Assembly: GCF_023716485.1 (NCBI RefSeq)
Contig: NZ_CP092418.1
Location: forward strand, 4,749,001-4,813,000
DNA: 64,000 nt
Source: Microbulbifer variabilis
GTDB lineage: Bacteria; Pseudomonadota; Gammaproteobacteria; Pseudomonadales; Cellvibrionaceae
Direction of reading: 5' to 3'
The translations under genes were made by a program, and so were the position numbers. Positions 8,330 through 19,170 of the stretch are shown here, piece by piece; within the stretch, counting starts at the first letter, position 1, and each line of letters opens with the position of its first letter. The notes below the pieces were generated by a model. The model did no database searches, had not been told where the DNA came from, and saw only the letters and a list, made by a program, of their open reading frames with translations.

Positions 8330-9538
8330 ATGTCCTCACTGGCCGATAAACGCATACTTTTGGGAATCAGTGGCGGTATTGCCGCTTACAAGAGCGCCGA
8401 CCTGGTACGCCGCCTAAAAGAACGCGGTGCCCAGGTGAGAGTGGTAATGAGCGCCGGCGCGCGCGAGTTTGTGCAGCCGCTGACTTTCCAAGCCCTATCC
8501 GGCAACCCTGTACACACCGATCTGCTGGACCCAGCCGCTGAAGCCGCCATGGGGCATATCGAGCTGGCCAAGTGGGCCAACCTGATCCTGATTGCCCCCG
8601 CCAGTGCCCAGATGATGGCAAAACTGGCCTGTGGCATGGCCGACGACCTGCTCACCACCTTGTGTCTCGCCAGCGAAGCACCAGTGGCCCTGGCCCCCGC
8701 CATGAATCAGGCCATGTGGCGCCACCCAGCCACCGCTGCTAATGCCAAAACCCTGCGTGACCGCGGGGTACAGCTGTGGGGACCGGCGGCTGGCAGCCAG
8801 GCCTGTGGTGACGTGGGACCCGGCCGCATGCTGGAGCCCGCTGACTTGGCTCTGCAGACCGAGTCACAGTTCGGCTCTAGCGACTGTCTGCGCGGCAAGC
8901 GTGTGGCGATTACCGCCGGCCCAACCCGCGAGGCCCTGGACCCGGTACGCTACCTGAGCAACCACAGCTCCGGCAAGATGGGGTTCGCCCTGGCCGAGGC
9001 CGCCCGGAAGGCCGGCGCCGAGGTCACATTGATCGCCGGGCCGGTAAATTTGGCCACTCCCGCACATGTGAAGCGCGTCGATGTCATCGATGCGCGGGAT
9101 ATGCGCGATGCCGCCGAGCGTGCGGCCGACCTCTGCGATATTTTTATCAGCGCTGCCGCTGTTGCCGATTTTCGCCCCGCCTCGGTGGCGGAACAAAAAA
9201 TCAAGAAACGCGAGGGCTGCGACGAGAGCGCTATTACCCTGGTTAAAAACCCGGATATCGTCGCCGGCATCGCCACGCGCAGCGAGCGACGCCCCTTTAC
9301 CGTGGGCTTTGCCGCTGAGACACAGCAAGTCGAACAGTATGCGCAAAGCAAACTGCAACGGAAAAACCTCGATATGATTATCGCCAACGACGTTAGTGGC
9401 AGTGAAACCGGCTTCAATAGTGACCGCAATGCCGTCACGGTGATAGATCGCCACGGCAATACACAACTGCCCGAGGCTTTAAAGGCCGACCTAGCGCGAC
9501 AGTTAATAGAAATTATTGCCGTCAAAGCGCAGAAATAA
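8330..9538 (+). CDS. coaBC: bifunctional phosphopantothenoylcysteine decarboxylase / phosphopantothenate-cysteine ligase
   Basis: Two consecutive steps of coenzyme A synthesis. The N-terminal CoaC flavoprotein half begins with [19 protein letters not shown] and carries [18 protein letters not shown] and the substrate clamp PAMNQAMW. The C-terminal CoaB half begins around [20 protein letters not shown] and includes [17 protein letters not shown] and KIKK. 402 residues, normal length. algC follows after only 22 nt, leaving no room for dut, which sits between these genes in Pseudomonas. Confidence 0.97.
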   Translation: MSSLADKRILLGISGGIAAYKSADLVRRLKERGAQVRVVMSAGAREFVQPLTFQALSGNPVHTDLLDPAAEAAMGHIELAKWANLILIAPASAQMMAKLACGMADDLLTTLCLASEAPVALAPAMNQAMWRHPATAANAKTLRDRGVQLWGPAAGSQACGDVGPGRMLEPADLALQTESQFGSSDCLRGKRVAITAGPTREALDPVRYLSNHSSGKMGFALAEAARKAGAEVTLIAGPVNLATPAHVKRVDVIDARDMRDAAERAADLCDIFISAAAVADFRPASVAEQKIKKREGCDESAITLVKNPDIVAGIATRSERRPFTVGFAAETQQVEQYAQSKLQRKNLDMIIANDVSGSETGFNSDRNAVTVIDRHGNTQLPEALKADLARQLIEIIAVKAQK

Positions 9539-9560
9539 AGATTAACAGGCAGGAAAATCA

Positions 9561-11954
9561 GTGGTTTTCAACAAGAAAAATCAGAGCCAAGGACTATTGC
9601 ACAAGGGGTTGCTGCTGCCTTCGTTGCTGGCGACCGTCGCCTGGCTTTGCGGGGCCTATCTAATCGTTGAGCATATAGTCACCCCCCACAATCAAGCGCA
9701 AGTACAACAGGCAGCCCGGGCGCAGGGAAAAATCTTCGCGCAAGATGTAGAGTCTCTGTTAGCCGAACGCACGCGGCAGCTGCAACAAATTGAACGCAGT
9801 GAACAACCCCTTGAAGAACAGCTAAAAACAGCACAACTACCGAAACAATCGCGAATTCAGGTCTTTTCAGAGGCACAAATCCGCGTGGGCGCAGGTGAAA
9901 AGCCAACCCTGAACTTCGCGCTAGTAGATCTGCTTAAGCGTACCCGACAAGACAGTCAACAGCCCCTAGAGATACTGCGTACAGGCCCCGACAACAGCTG
10001 GCAGCTTCACAATGCTGTTAACCTGGCTGGGCAACAACTTCTGGTCAGCCAGCCCTTCGCTGTTTTGCAAACATCCCTGGAAACGCTCGATAAAAACCAG
10101 GGACAGATTCAGCTGCTTCAAAAATTTTCCGATTCGATTGCACAGCCCCTTTGGCGCGGCGGGCAGGGCAGTGGCTTCAGCCATTCTGAAGCAATTCCGG
10201 ATAGTTACTTGCAGGTGCAGTTCAGCCCCTCCCCTGCATTTATCCAGCAACACAGCTTGCCACTTGTGTGGATCTATCTCACAGCCGGCGCCGGCCTGCT
10301 GCTCTCCTTACTGGTACTTCTACGCTTCCTGCCCCGAGACAACCGTGCTCCTTGGGAGCGCAGTCAAAAAGGCGGAAGAAGCGAAAGTGAAAAATTCCCT
10401 GCGCCCGAGTCGCAGCAGGATGCTCTGCTGGCGGATGAAGCTTTACCCCAAGGGCTCGCATCGGCACCCAGCATCGCTCCCGAAGCTTTACAACAGAATA
10501 TGACAAATCGCGCTGAGGCAAAGTCTGCGACCAAATCAGGTAAGCCCCAACATCCGCTAACTACCGAGTTTCCCCCTCATGTGTTTCGCGCATACGATAT
10601 CCGCGGCATCGCCGGTGAGGAAATTGATGAGCCCTTTGCCTACCAGCTGGGAAAGGCCCTCGGTACCCTGGCACAGCACGCCGGAGAGCAAATCCTGCTA
10701 GTGGGGCGCGATGGCCGCAACAGTAGTGCACTGCTCAGCAACTGCCTGATGGAGGGGATTCTCGATAGCGGCTGTAACAGTATCGATCTGGGCCTGATCC
10801 CATCACCACTGCTTTACTACGCCTGCGCCAAGGGCAAGAACACCAGCAGCGGTGTTATGGTGACCGCGAGCCACAATCCGGCGGAATACAATGGCTTCAA
10901 GATTGTGCTCAAGGGCCGCCCCCTCTCTGAAGAAAAGCTACAGGGCCTGCACCAGCTTATGCAGCAGGGGCCCTTCAAAAGCGGGGAAGGCAGTAACCGC
11001 GAGCAGGATATTAAAGACAAATATATTGACGAGATCTTTAACAACGTCGCCCTCGCCGGACAACCGCACCTGGTAGTGGATGCGGGCAATGGAGCCACTT
11101 CCGTTTTGGCACCCCGGTTGTTTGAGCAGCTGGGCTGCGCAGTCACTCCGCTGTTTTGTGAAGTGGATGGGGACTTCCCCAACCATCCACCCGATCCCAC
11201 GCGCCCGGAAAACCTGCAAGCATTGATCGACAAAGTGGCGGAAACCGGCGCAGACCTGGGCATAGCTCTGGATGGCGATGGTGATCGTGTCACTCTGATT
11301 TCCAGCAGCGGGCGCATCGCCTGGGCCGATCAGCTAGTTATGCTACTGGCGAGAGACATCCTGGCACGCAACCCGGGGGAGACGATCGTCTTCGATGTGA
11401 AAAGCAGCCGTAGCCTTGCTCAATTAATAAACCAGTACGGCGGCCGCCCGGTGATGTGGAAGACCGGCCACGCGCCGATGAAAAACAAAATGCTAGAAAC
11501 CAAGGCAATTCTTGGCGGTGAGTTATCCGGCCATATTTTTATTCGGGATCGCTGGTTTGGTTTCGACGATGGTATCTACGCAGCGGCGCGGCTCCTGGAG
11601 ATTATGGCCCTGCGGGAACAGAGCCTGGATGAACTCCTCGACTCACTGCCGCAAATGGAGAGCACCCCGGAAATATTGTTACCCGTAGAGGAGCAGGAGA
11701 AATTCTCCCTGATAGAGCAGTTGCGCGAACAAGGCAATTTTGACAATGCCGATATCAATACTACCGACGGTCTGCGCATAGAATTTTCTGATGGCTGGGG
11801 GCTGGTGCGCGCCTCCAATACCACCAGCGCGTTGACCCTGCGCTTCGAGGCCGAAAATAAAGAGGCTCTGGAGCGTATTCGCAAAGTAGTCATGGCGCAG
11901 ATCAAGAAAATTGCTCCCACAGTTGTCGTTCCCAATTGGGAACTGCTCAACTAG
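9561..11954 (+). CDS. algC: phosphomannomutase/phosphoglucomutase AlgC, long membrane-anchored form
   Basis: Interconverts mannose-6-P with mannose-1-P and glucose-6-P with glucose-1-P for polysaccharide and LPS precursors. In the 797 residues, the enzyme occupies roughly 335-797: FRAYDIRGIAGEE, the catalytic phosphoserine loop TASHNP (Ser437), the metal loop DGDGDR (Asp571, 573, 575), the sugar loop GGELSGHI, and a phosphate loop RASNTTSALTLRFE. About 330 residues precede this: a membrane segment near 15-37, an extracytoplasmic-looking domain, a second membrane segment (LPLVWIYLTAGAGLLLSLL) and a charged linker. Start GTG at 9561 follows an AGGA-type site. Confidence 0.93.
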   Translation: MVFNKKNQSQGLLHKGLLLPSLLATVAWLCGAYLIVEHIVTPHNQAQVQQAARAQGKIFAQDVESLLAERTRQLQQIERSEQPLEEQLKTAQLPKQSRIQVFSEAQIRVGAGEKPTLNFALVDLLKRTRQDSQQPLEILRTGPDNSWQLHNAVNLAGQQLLVSQPFAVLQTSLETLDKNQGQIQLLQKFSDSIAQPLWRGGQGSGFSHSEAIPDSYLQVQFSPSPAFIQQHSLPLVWIYLTAGAGLLLSLLVLLRFLPRDNRAPWERSQKGGRSESEKFPAPESQQDALLADEALPQGLASAPSIAPEALQQNMTNRAEAKSATKSGKPQHPLTTEFPPHVFRAYDIRGIAGEEIDEPFAYQLGKALGTLAQHAGEQILLVGRDGRNSSALLSNCLMEGILDSGCNSIDLGLIPSPLLYYACAKGKNTSSGVMVTASHNPAEYNGFKIVLKGRPLSEEKLQGLHQLMQQGPFKSGEGSNREQDIKDKYIDEIFNNVALAGQPHLVVDAGNGATSVLAPRLFEQLGCAVTPLFCEVDGDFPNHPPDPTRPENLQALIDKVAETGADLGIALDGDGDRVTLISSSGRIAWADQLVMLLARDILARNPGETIVFDVKSSRSLAQLINQYGGRPVMWKTGHAPMKNKMLETKAILGGELSGHIFIRDRWFGFDDGIYAAARLLEIMALREQSLDELLDSLPQMESTPEILLPVEEQEKFSLIEQLREQGNFDNADINTTDGLRIEFSDGWGLVRASNTTSALTLRFEAENKEALERIRKVVMAQIKKIAPTVVVPNWELLN

Positions 11955-13010
<1,056 letters not shown>

Positions 13011-13137
13011 AGCCATCGCACAGTAGCGCTTGGCAATTGAAGACAGACGTCCGAATCGGTAGGATTCCGCCGCCGAAATATTAAGGCGACAAGAGCAAAA
13101 ATCACCGTCCACCCCCCAAGTGGACTAAAGGCAATCA

Positions 13138-13746
13138 ATGAGCAGCGAAAAAATCAATCGGCGCCAGCAAATTCTGGAATCTCTGGCACATATGCTGGAA
13201 GCCAGTCCTGGCGCACGTATTACAACTGCAGCCCTGGCCAAGGAAGTTGGCTTTTCTGAAGCGGCGCTATACCGCCACTTCCCCAGTAAGTCAAAAATGT
13301 TCGAAGGCCTGATCGAGTTTATCGAGGAGACTATTTTCAGTCGCATAGCGCTGATCCTTCAGGAAGAACCCTCTGCTTTGGAGCGATGCCAGAGAATCCT
13401 GCACCTTCTGCTGGCTTTTTGTGAGCGCAATCCGGGTATTACCCGACTTCTCACTGGCGATGCGTTGACCGGCGAAACCGAGCGTTTGCACGGGCGTATC
13501 CTGCAGTTGTTCGATCGCCTGGAAACCCAAATCCGTCAGATTTTGCGTGAAGCGGAACTGCGTGAACACCTGCGTCCAACCCTGCCCCTGGGCGGTGCCG
13601 CCAACTTGTTATTGGCCAGTGCCGAGGGCCGTATCGTGCAATATGTACGCAGCGGCTTTAAGCGTAAGCCCACCGAGTACTGGGCCGAGCAATGGCCGGT
13701 TTTGACCTCCGGCTTTTTCCGCGAGACCGTCGCCGCAGCCAGGTAA
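13138..13746 (+). CDS. slmA: nucleoid occlusion factor SlmA (TetR family)
   Basis: DNA-binding FtsZ antagonist that blocks septum formation over the nucleoid. The 202 residues begin [15 protein letters not shown], then a TetR HTH ([26 protein letters not shown]), [36 protein letters not shown] and [14 protein letters not shown], all SlmA-typical. The order coaBC...argB-slmA is common around SlmA in related bacteria. It stands convergent to the DUF4124 gene. Confidence 0.93.
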   Translation: MSSEKINRRQQILESLAHMLEASPGARITTAALAKEVGFSEAALYRHFPSKSKMFEGLIEFIEETIFSRIALILQEEPSALERCQRILHLLLAFCERNPGITRLLTGDALTGETERLHGRILQLFDRLETQIRQILREAELREHLRPTLPLGGAANLLLASAEGRIVQYVRSGFKRKPTEYWAEQWPVLTSGFFRETVAAAR

Positions 13747-13830
13747 CTGGCTGTGCGGTATGGAAAGTGAAAGATAACTGGAAGGACGCACGTGTAACGA
13801 AGCCAGAAAGGCGCTAATGGTCCTGCACTA

Positions 13831-14430
13831 TTAGGATCTGTTAGTAATTTCTGCGTAGCGCGCGGCGGCTTTATCAAATTCCTCACCGATAGAACTGGCC
13901 TCGTCGGCGCGCCGTTTAAGGCGCTCGCGCAGTACTGCCACTTCTTTTTGCAAATCGGCAATACGCTGCAGGAGCTCCGGAGCCACTTCGCGCCCACCGC
14001 GCTGGGTACGCGCCGCCTGTGTCTCTTCCTGGGTAATTTGACGAGTGAGACTGGTGATATTCGAGTGCATGATCGCCATATCCTGCTCGACAATTGCCAG
14101 CTTGCGTTTGCGAGCACTTTCGATATCGGCGAGGCTGTTATAGCGTTTGAGCAGCTTGCGGTCCGCTTCTTCGCGTGCTTCCTGTCGGCGCTGCGCTTCG
14201 AACTCCTCGGGGCTCAGCTGCGGTGGAACCACTTCTATAACACGGCCAGAAAGGTTGAGAATTTCGTAGCCCTTAGCCACGTACTCCGGCGGCACCATTT
14301 CATTGAGTACCATGATGCCCTGCTCATCGGTATAGCGATAGAGCAACTGCTCACCGCTGGCGGCACTCGCCAGGGTACAAAACAACGAAATGGCAGGAAC
14401 CAGGAAACATTTTATGGGGGCGATTGCCAT
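13831..14430 (-). CDS. secreted DUF4124-type coiled-coil protein
   Basis: 199 residues from ATG 14428-14430, chosen because it begins a clean signal peptide ending near LASAA. The next segment, LLYRYTDEQGIMVLNEMVPPEYVAKGYEIL, is the DUF4124 pattern (a short beta-rich motif common in proteobacterial secreted proteins). The remaining 130 residues are charged and helical (EEFEAQRRQEAREEADRKL, ADLQKEVAVLRERLKRRADE), consistent with a coiled coil. Location is probably periplasmic. Function unknown. It lies downstream of pyrE on the same strand. Confidence 0.75.
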   Translation of the reverse strand: MAIAPIKCFLVPAISLFCTLASAASGEQLLYRYTDEQGIMVLNEMVPPEYVAKGYEILNLSGRVIEVVPPQLSPEEFEAQRRQEAREEADRKLLKRYNSLADIESARKRKLAIVEQDMAIMHSNITSLTRQITQEETQAARTQRGGREVAPELLQRIADLQKEVAVLRERLKRRADEASSIGEEFDKAAARYAEITNRS

Positions 14431-14453
14431 CGCTCTTCTCACTAAATTGATGC

Positions 14454-14475
14454 GGCCCGCTATAACGAGCGGGCC
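14454..14475 (-). terminator. GC-rich hairpin after pyrE
   Basis: GGCCCGC (14454-14460) and GCGGGCC (14469-14475) pair with an 8-nt loop, directly after the pyrE stop. The tail is not U-rich, so it may only reduce read-through into the DUF4124 gene. Confidence 0.4.
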
Positions 14476-14481
14476 TCTCAC

Positions 14482-15132
14482 TTAACCCGTTACGCCGTAA
14501 CGCTGCCGGTAATCGACAATTTTTTGCAGGGTTTCACTATCCTGAGACTCCTGCTCGAGGAAACTGACTATATCATCCAGCTGTACAATGCTAATGACTG
14601 GGATATTAAACTGCTGTTCGACCTGCTGAATAGCGGAGAATTCACAATCTTCGCTGGCCTTTTCCTGGCGATTTAAACCGATGACTACACCGGCCGCTTC
14701 GGCACCGTGAGATTCGATGATTTGCATCACCTCACGCACCGCAGTACCGGCCGTAATCACATCATCAATGATCAAAACCTTGCCATTAAGCGGCGCACCC
14801 ACTAAGGTTCCGCCTTCGCCGTGATCCTTGGCCTCTTTGCGGTTGTAGCAGAAAGGCTTATCGATACCTTTCTGAGCCAGTGCCACGGCAGTCACCGCAC
14901 CCAGCGGGATACCCTTGTAAGCCGGTCCGAAAATGACATCAAACTCCACTCCCGAAGCGATAATCGCCTCGGCGTAAGCCTGTCCCAGTGCGGCTAGTGC
15001 CGCACCGGTGTGGAAGCGGCCAGCATTGAAAAAATAGGGGCTTTGACGGCCTGACTTCAGAGTGAAGTCACCAAAACACAACACCTGATGATCCAGGGCC
15101 AATTGGATAAAATTGCGCTGATATTGCTGCAT
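14482..15132 (-). CDS. pyrE: orotate phosphoribosyltransferase
   Basis: Fifth step of pyrimidine synthesis, joining orotate and PRPP to OMP. 216 residues. [16 protein letters not shown] is the N-terminal substrate region, [11 protein letters not shown] and [13 protein letters not shown] form the flexible catalytic loop, and [13 protein letters not shown] is the PRPP-binding motif. Divergent from crc, as in Pseudomonas. Confidence 0.97.
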   Translation of the reverse strand: MQQYQRNFIQLALDHQVLCFGDFTLKSGRQSPYFFNAGRFHTGAALAALGQAYAEAIIASGVEFDVIFGPAYKGIPLGAVTAVALAQKGIDKPFCYNRKEAKDHGEGGTLVGAPLNGKVLIIDDVITAGTAVREVMQIIESHGAEAAGVVIGLNRQEKASEDCEFSAIQQVEQQFNIPVISIVQLDDIVSFLEQESQDSETLQKIVDYRQRYGVTG

Positions 15133-15249
15133 GGAAAATTGTTAACTATTAGCTAAGGTGAAGGGAGACCTCCCCGTAGCATTTCTTCCGGGGATAGGCA
15201 TGCAAATAATGTTTCTAATGATACACAGTCCGCTGGTAAGGGGCTAATA

Positions 15250-16017
15250 ATGCGAATAGTAAGCTTGTCTGTAGACGGCGTTCATCAGGCCGCACAGCGC
15301 GGTCTCTACGATTGGTTAGCTGAGCAGGATGCAGACATTATCTGCCTTCAAGACCTGCGCTCTCTGGAGCCGGAGCTAGACCACCCCATATTCCACCCCG
15401 ATGGCTATTACAGCTACTTCTTCGATTCGGGAACGCCCCATGAAAACGGCGTGGCGATCTATACACGCAACCAGCCCAAGGCCATTATTTTCGGTATGGG
15501 TTTCGCCAACGGCGAGGATATGTATGGGCGCTATTTACAGGCAGATTTTGAACGCCTGAGTGTGGGTTCGCTGCTAGCGCCAATAGCCACTGACGAAGCT
15601 TCACTGGAAAAAAAGGTCCAGTTTTTCGACGACATGCAAGCGCACCTGCACAAAATCAGCCGCAAGCGCCGCGATTTTATTTTCTGCGGTAACTGGGGCA
15701 TGGCACACCGCCGTGCCGATGTGCAGAACTGGCAGGACCACCAGGATAACCCTGGTTTCATGCGTCACGAACAGCGCTGGTTGGACCAGCTGTTCAATGA
15801 AATTGGCTATGTCGATGCCTTTCGCCGCGTGGTCAAAGACACCGATGAATTTACCTGGTGGCCGAGTGGCACCGTAGGCGAAGGTGATGGCTGGCGTACC
15901 GACATGCAGATCGTTTCACACGGGTTGAAAAATCGTATTGAGTACGGTGCGATTAACAAGAATGTGAATTTCTCCAGCCACCTACCACTAATGATGGATT
16001 ACGACCTGGAAGTATAA
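15250..16017 (+). CDS. crc: catabolite repression control protein Crc
   Basis: Exonuclease/endonuclease/phosphatase-fold protein that in pseudomonads works with Hfq to repress translation of catabolic mRNAs. 255 residues; MRIVSLSVDGVHQAAQRGL and YGRYLQADFE align with Pseudomonas Crc. The nuclease active site is degraded just as in Crc: the metal Glu is Asp (CLQD, Asp35), the GDxN motif reads CGNW (146-149), and the terminal SDH reads SSH. Adjacent pyrE supports the call over a true exonuclease III. The interaction with Hfq in this organism is inferred. Confidence 0.88.
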   Translation: MRIVSLSVDGVHQAAQRGLYDWLAEQDADIICLQDLRSLEPELDHPIFHPDGYYSYFFDSGTPHENGVAIYTRNQPKAIIFGMGFANGEDMYGRYLQADFERLSVGSLLAPIATDEASLEKKVQFFDDMQAHLHKISRKRRDFIFCGNWGMAHRRADVQNWQDHQDNPGFMRHEQRWLDQLFNEIGYVDAFRRVVKDTDEFTWWPSGTVGEGDGWRTDMQIVSHGLKNRIEYGAINKNVNFSSHLPLMMDYDLEV

Positions 16018-16024
16018 ACCGTTG

Positions 16025-16095
16025 AGGACTCGGCCCATTTCGGCTGAGAGTAGGGGAGCCGAGTCCTGTCGCGAACCGACCCGCTTTACAGCGGG
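16025..16095 (+). terminator. two consecutive hairpins between crc and rph
   Basis: AGGACTCGGC (16025-16034) pairs perfectly with GCCGAGTCCT (16058-16067) around a 23-nt loop; CCCGC (16080-16084) pairs with GCGGG (16091-16095). Both lie between the convergent crc and rph stops. Neither has a U-tract, so Rho-independent termination is not certain. Confidence 0.4.
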
Positions 16096-16125
16096 AGCGG
16101 TCCTAACTCAGCAAAATACAAAGCT

Positions 16126-16845
16126 TCACTCATCCAAGGCTTTTTGCTGTATCTCGATCAGTTCATCGATTCCCGCTTTACCCAAACCCAGCATCTGCGC
16201 GAACTCTTTCTCGGAAAAAGGCTTACCTTCAGCGGTACCCTGTACTTCGATCATACCTCCGTCTGCCGCCATCACCAGATTCATATCCGTATCCGCCGCA
16301 CTGTCCTCTGGATAGTCCAGATCCAAAACCGGCTCGCCGTCATAAATTCCGACAGAGACCGCCGCGACAAGGTTGAGCAACGGATCCTCAGCGAGAATTT
16401 TTTCCCGCTGCATATGGCGCAGCGCATCCACCAAGGCTACACAAGCGCCGGTAATAGCCGCTGTGCGTGTGCCGCCATCGGCCTGGATAACATCGCAATC
16501 CAGGGTGATCTGATTCTCTCCAAGCTTTTCCAGATCCACCGCTGCGCGCAGGGAGCGGCCAATCAGACGCTGGATCTCTACAGTGCGGCCGCTCTGTTTA
16601 CCCTTGGCTGCCTCACGCGGCATGCGGGAACCTGTAGAGCGCGGCAGCATGCCATACTCCGCGGTGATCCAACCGCTGCCCTGACCGCGCAGGAAGCGCG
16701 GTACTTCACTCGACACTGAGGCATTACACAGAACTTTTGTGTCGCCAAACTCTACCAACACAGAGCCCTCGGCGTGGCGGGTGTAGTTTCGGGTAATTTT
16801 TATCTGGCGCATCTGCGCCGCCGCGCGGCCACTGGGACGCTGCAT
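16126..16845 (-). CDS. rph: ribonuclease PH
   Basis: Phosphorolytic 3'-5' exoribonuclease trimming tRNA and other RNAs. 239 residues beginning [42 protein letters not shown] (with the substrate-binding region), [25 protein letters not shown] and [18 protein letters not shown] with the phosphate/metal site are all present, so the enzyme should be active (the K-12 allele of E. coli is frameshifted; this one is not). Divergent from yicC. Confidence 0.97.
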   Translation of the reverse strand: MQRPSGRAAAQMRQIKITRNYTRHAEGSVLVEFGDTKVLCNASVSSEVPRFLRGQGSGWITAEYGMLPRSTGSRMPREAAKGKQSGRTVEIQRLIGRSLRAAVDLEKLGENQITLDCDVIQADGGTRTAAITGACVALVDALRHMQREKILAEDPLLNLVAAVSVGIYDGEPVLDLDYPEDSAADTDMNLVMAADGGMIEVQGTAEGKPFSEKEFAQMLGLGKAGIDELIEIQQKALDE

Positions 16846-16954
16846 AGCTCACCTCGGTCAATGAATGAAAGCCCTGCATTATATACCCCCACATGGATAT
16901 CCGAACGCTGTGCTATGATGCCGAGCCGATAAATACGCCTGCAGGGGATGAGCA

Positions 16955-17842
16955 ATGGCCAATAACCGGGAACAGAACAAAGTGCGAAGCATGACAGCCT
17001 TCGGTCGCGCCGAAGCCGCTTATGCCACAGGAAACGCCATTTGGGAGCTGCGCTCGGTCAATCATCGCTACCTGGAGCCGCACTTCCGTCTGCCCGAGGT
17101 CGCCCGCCCTCTGGAAGCGCAGTTACGAGATATTTTGCGGAAAAGTTTATCCCGTGGAAAAGTGGAACTCACGCTTACAGTAAAACCCAACAGTGTGGAA
17201 ACGAGTGGGCTTGAAATTAATCAGCCGCTGGCACAAGCATTGATTAACGCCGCCAAACAAGTGACAGGCGGTGAAGGCGCCCAACCACTCAACCCCCTGC
17301 AGATTCTCCAATGGCCCGGTATTATTAGCGAACCGGAAGCCGATACTGAGCAGCAATCCGCCACTATTTTGCAGGCGTTTCGCGAAGCGCTAGAACAACT
17401 GCGCGCGAATCGTGAGCGTGAGGGTGCGGAGTTAGCCAAATTTATTGAAGCCCGCTTAAAAGGCATTGAAGAACAAGTCGCCCTAGTGCGGGAACTGCTA
17501 CCACAGATTCTAGAGGCACAGCGGGAAAAACTGCGCAACCGCCTGGAAGAGCTCTCTATAGAATTGGATAAGGAGCGCTTGGAACAGGAAATTGTACTGC
17601 TCGCTCAAAAAGCCGACGTCGATGAAGAACTCGATCGCCTAAATGCCCACACTGTAGAAACCCGCCGGGTACTCGCTGGAGGCGGCGCTATAGGTCGGCG
17701 CTTGGATTTTCTTATGCAGGAATTTAACCGCGAGGCCAACACTCTATCCTCCAAGTCCGTGGTAACCGACACCACCCAGGCTGCAGTAGAGCTGAAGGTC
17801 TTGATCGAACAAATGCGTGAGCAAGTACAAAATATTGAGTAA
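16955..17842 (+). CDS. yicC: YicC-family endoribonuclease
   Basis: Conserved bacterial RNase family; E. coli YicC cuts RNA and is linked to turnover of the small RNA RyhB. 295 residues. VRSMTAFGRAEAAY, WELRSVNHRYLEPHFRLPE and LSRGKVELTLTVK mark the N-terminal domain, and RRLDFLMQEFNREANTLSSKS with a final EQMREQVQNIE the DUF1732 domain at the C-terminus. The start at 16955 follows an AGGGG site and adds about 11 residues before the E. coli-type start. Normally followed by gmk; here 7.8 kb separates them. Confidence 0.95.
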   Translation: MANNREQNKVRSMTAFGRAEAAYATGNAIWELRSVNHRYLEPHFRLPEVARPLEAQLRDILRKSLSRGKVELTLTVKPNSVETSGLEINQPLAQALINAAKQVTGGEGAQPLNPLQILQWPGIISEPEADTEQQSATILQAFREALEQLRANREREGAELAKFIEARLKGIEEQVALVRELLPQILEAQREKLRNRLEELSIELDKERLEQEIVLLAQKADVDEELDRLNAHTVETRRVLAGGGAIGRRLDFLMQEFNREANTLSSKSVVTDTTQAAVELKVLIEQMREQVQNIE

Positions 17843-17945
17843 GCATATTGTGGGGCTTTTTAAAACCAAAATAAGAGCCCCGTATTCACGTTCTGCTAAA
17901 AAACTATCTGCTGCTTTACCCAGCTAACATTAAAATACATTTTAT

Positions 17946-18521
17946 ATGCGAAATAATATTAAATGGGTTGGGGCTATATTCTTAGCTGTAACCATTATTG
18001 AAATTATTAATATATTATCCGGCCGCTCATTGAATTACTTCGGCCTAGTTCCTAGATCCATCGACCATCTGCCCCATATTTTTACCGCTCCATTGCTACA
18101 CGGAAGCATCTGGCATTTTCTATCCAATATAGTAACCCTGTGCGTTTTCAGTTTTTTGCTGTTGCAATATGGAGTGAAAACCTACCTAAAAGTCACTCTG
18201 ACGATTATTGTCACCACTGGCTTTGCCGTTTGGCTATTTGCTAGAGGCGGGAATCATCTAGGCGCAAGTTCAGTAATTTATGGCTATTTTGGATTCTTAT
18301 TGCTGGCCGGCTTTATCAGCAAGCAGTTTGTTCGACTAATGATATCCATTTTTGTCGGATTGGTTTATGGCGGGCTTATTTTTGGTGTGCTCCCACAAGG
18401 AATGTATATTTCCTGGGAATCGCATCTATTCGGTTTTCTCTTTGGCATAATGGCTGCAAAAATATGGGCCCACACACCCAACCCTATTACGGACCGACAA
18501 GCTGTATCTAAAAATTCATAG
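17946..18521 (+). CDS. rhomboid-family intramembrane serine protease
   Basis: 191 residues with about six membrane helices. HGSIWHFLSNIVTL matches the rhomboid H-x4-H-x3-N segment; GNHLGASSVIYG is the catalytic loop (GASS in place of the more frequent GASG, with Ser retained); SHLFGFLFG supplies the catalytic His. The Ser-His dyad therefore looks intact. Substrate unknown. AT-richer than yicC. First gene of the insertion between yicC and gmk. Confidence 0.85.
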   Translation: MRNNIKWVGAIFLAVTIIEIINILSGRSLNYFGLVPRSIDHLPHIFTAPLLHGSIWHFLSNIVTLCVFSFLLLQYGVKTYLKVTLTIIVTTGFAVWLFARGGNHLGASSVIYGYFGFLLLAGFISKQFVRLMISIFVGLVYGGLIFGVLPQGMYISWESHLFGFLFGIMAAKIWAHTPNPITDRQAVSKNS

Positions 18522-19170
18522 TTTTTCTCTAGCAAATTCACAGCAGGCACACAGGGAGCCGGATGACCGCTCTCTGTGTGCACTCAAAAAAATAAAAACA
18601 AGTTTCCGGCCATAGTTCGTACAGACGGCTGAATGCTGTTTTGAAGTCATTGTGATGTCAGAAAAGTTACCAGTCAGTATTCAGCGCGAACTCTGAAAGA
18701 AGCTACCACTGGCGATTAATGCATGCGCTGTGACAAAAATACTTAAAATTACCTCGCACCATAAAGGCATAAAATCATTTGCTGCCAAACAGTGATTTAC
18801 TGTTTTTTTCTGCAAAACCGATAACCACCCCTCGCCAACTGAGCTCGTGAACTAAGACACACCTTCTCACTGACCAAGTTCTCATTACCTGACTTTTTTC
18901 TAAAAAATTATAAATTTGTCGTCATAAGCCACACAATTTCAGGTTCCTCAGCTGAGGACAATAATCTCAAAGTCGTTATATATCTGTGCCAATGTGAAAC
19001 TTTGGTACTAATTTTGGTCTTTTTAACCGCCAAATGCCTATTCTGGCGGCTATTCGGGACTTTCTATTGGCAGATATATTTCTGTCAGTGAAAGGTCTTT
19101 TCAGGAGTGACCGATAGACCAGCTGATTGGCTGGCTGTCGGATAACAATAATTTCGAAGAGCAAATAATA
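18522..19170. other. 649-nt intergenic region between rhomboid and subtilase genes
   Basis: AT-rich, without a credible coding frame. It holds an imperfect 12-bp hairpin (GCACACAGGGAG 18547-18558 with CTCTCTGTGTGC 18570-18581), a 12-nt palindrome CCTCAGCTGAGG (18946-18957), and an inverted repeat CCGCCA/TGGCGG (19027-19032 and 19044-19049). No promoter can be named with confidence; this length would suit a regulated promoter or long leader for the protease gene. Confidence 0.5.
18787..18809 (+). terminator. weak AT-rich terminator downstream of rhomboid gene
   Basis: AAACAGT (18787-18793), a 5-nt loop and ACTGTTT (18799-18805) followed by TTTT. The stem has only two G-C pairs, and it is 266 nt after the rhomboid stop, so efficiency is doubtful. 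Confidence 0.35.

Noticed and set aside
8864..9525. Minus-strand frames of about 200 codons within coaBC
   Set aside because: Antisense shadows of a GC-rich gene; composition is not protein-like.
19138..19155. String resembling the lac operator core (ggataacaataattt) before the first subtilase
   Set aside because: No dyad partner half and no LacI-type regulator nearby; a similar string occurs before the second subtilase as part of the leader, so chance or shared ancestry of the leader is enough.
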